DNA from: Bradyrhizobium centrolobii
GTDB lineage: Bacteria; Pseudomonadota; Alphaproteobacteria; Rhizobiales; Xanthobacteraceae
Assembly (NCBI RefSeq): GCF_001641635.1
Contig: NZ_LUUB01000059.1
Span: forward strand, 37,244 to 101,243
Length of the DNA stretch: 64,000 nucleotides
Direction: 5' to 3'
Shown here in pieces: positions 64,000 through 64,000 of this stretch (its first letter is position 1; every line of letters starts with the position of its first letter). The notes under the pieces were generated by a model, which searched no databases, had not been told where the DNA came from, and saw only the letters and a program-made list of their open reading frames with translations. The translations under genes were made by a program, and so were the position numbers.

Positions 64000-64000
64000 C

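Overview
The window reads as an accessory, symbiosis-island-like segment of a slow-growing rhizobium, most likely Bradyrhizobium. The pointers are a bradavidin-type avidin gene, a biotin operon with panD embedded, two sigma54 (-24/-12) promoter matches (one with a NifA-type upstream site, one ahead of a fixA-like remnant), class C group II intron, IS3, IS4, IS5 and IS110 material, and long gene-poor stretches full of decayed coding sequence. No rRNA, recognisable tRNA, replication gene or CRISPR array was seen.

Layout. 1-3.9 kb: decayed sequence, then a polyamine pair (speD, a thermospermine/spermidine synthase-like speE). 4.0-9.8 kb: a dead DNA methylase fragment, a group II intron whose reverse transcriptase gene is split by a 2.75-kb serine-recombinase element, and hicAB. 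10-12.5 kb: a membrane-anchored hypothetical protein, a frameshifted gene and a secreted avidin. 14-24.6 kb: a polar amino-acid ABC transporter (binding protein, two permeases, ATPase), a GntR/UTRA regulator, AstE/DoeB-like deacylase, DoeA-like M24 hydrolase, EutA-like Asp/Glu racemase-fold protein, a second binding protein and a cystathionine beta-lyase-like enzyme. It resembles an ectoine uptake and catabolism locus but is incomplete; near-identical palindromes precede the transporter and the regulator, with related sequence at the DoeA/EutA divergence. 24.7-26.2 kb: a tandem glycine riboswitch leading a DadA-like flavoenzyme. 26.6-31.8 kb: MATE exporter, GNAT acetyltransferase, cysteine-synthase-like (SbnA-like) enzyme, a second GntR paralogue and a frameshifted ParB/Srx (SbnI-like) gene. 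32-36 kb: IS remnants, a P450, and a 51-residue double-glycine leader peptide gene behind a NifA-type site and a sigma54-like promoter.

36-40.5 kb is the minus-strand operon bioB-panD-bioF-bioD-bioA. 41-44 kb: Dabb protein, pabB-pabA and a small basic protein. 45-49 kb: prolyl oligopeptidase, outer-membrane beta-barrel, solo LuxR. 49.8-55 kb: a fixA-like remnant with an apparently intact sigma54 promoter, a PEP-mutase family enzyme with an altered signature, an SDR and a BKACE enzyme. 56-64 kb: methyltransferase, ahpD, an atypical SDR, an acyltransferase-like protein and a complete IS5-family element at the right edge.

The strongest candidates for new biology are the nitrogen-fixation-linked double-glycine peptide, the site-specific serine-recombinase insertion inside the intron RT gene, the GntR-palindrome regulon over the ectoine-like cluster, and the glycine riboswitch on an amino-acid dehydrogenase. 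All functions are inferred from sequence alone; no database search was run.
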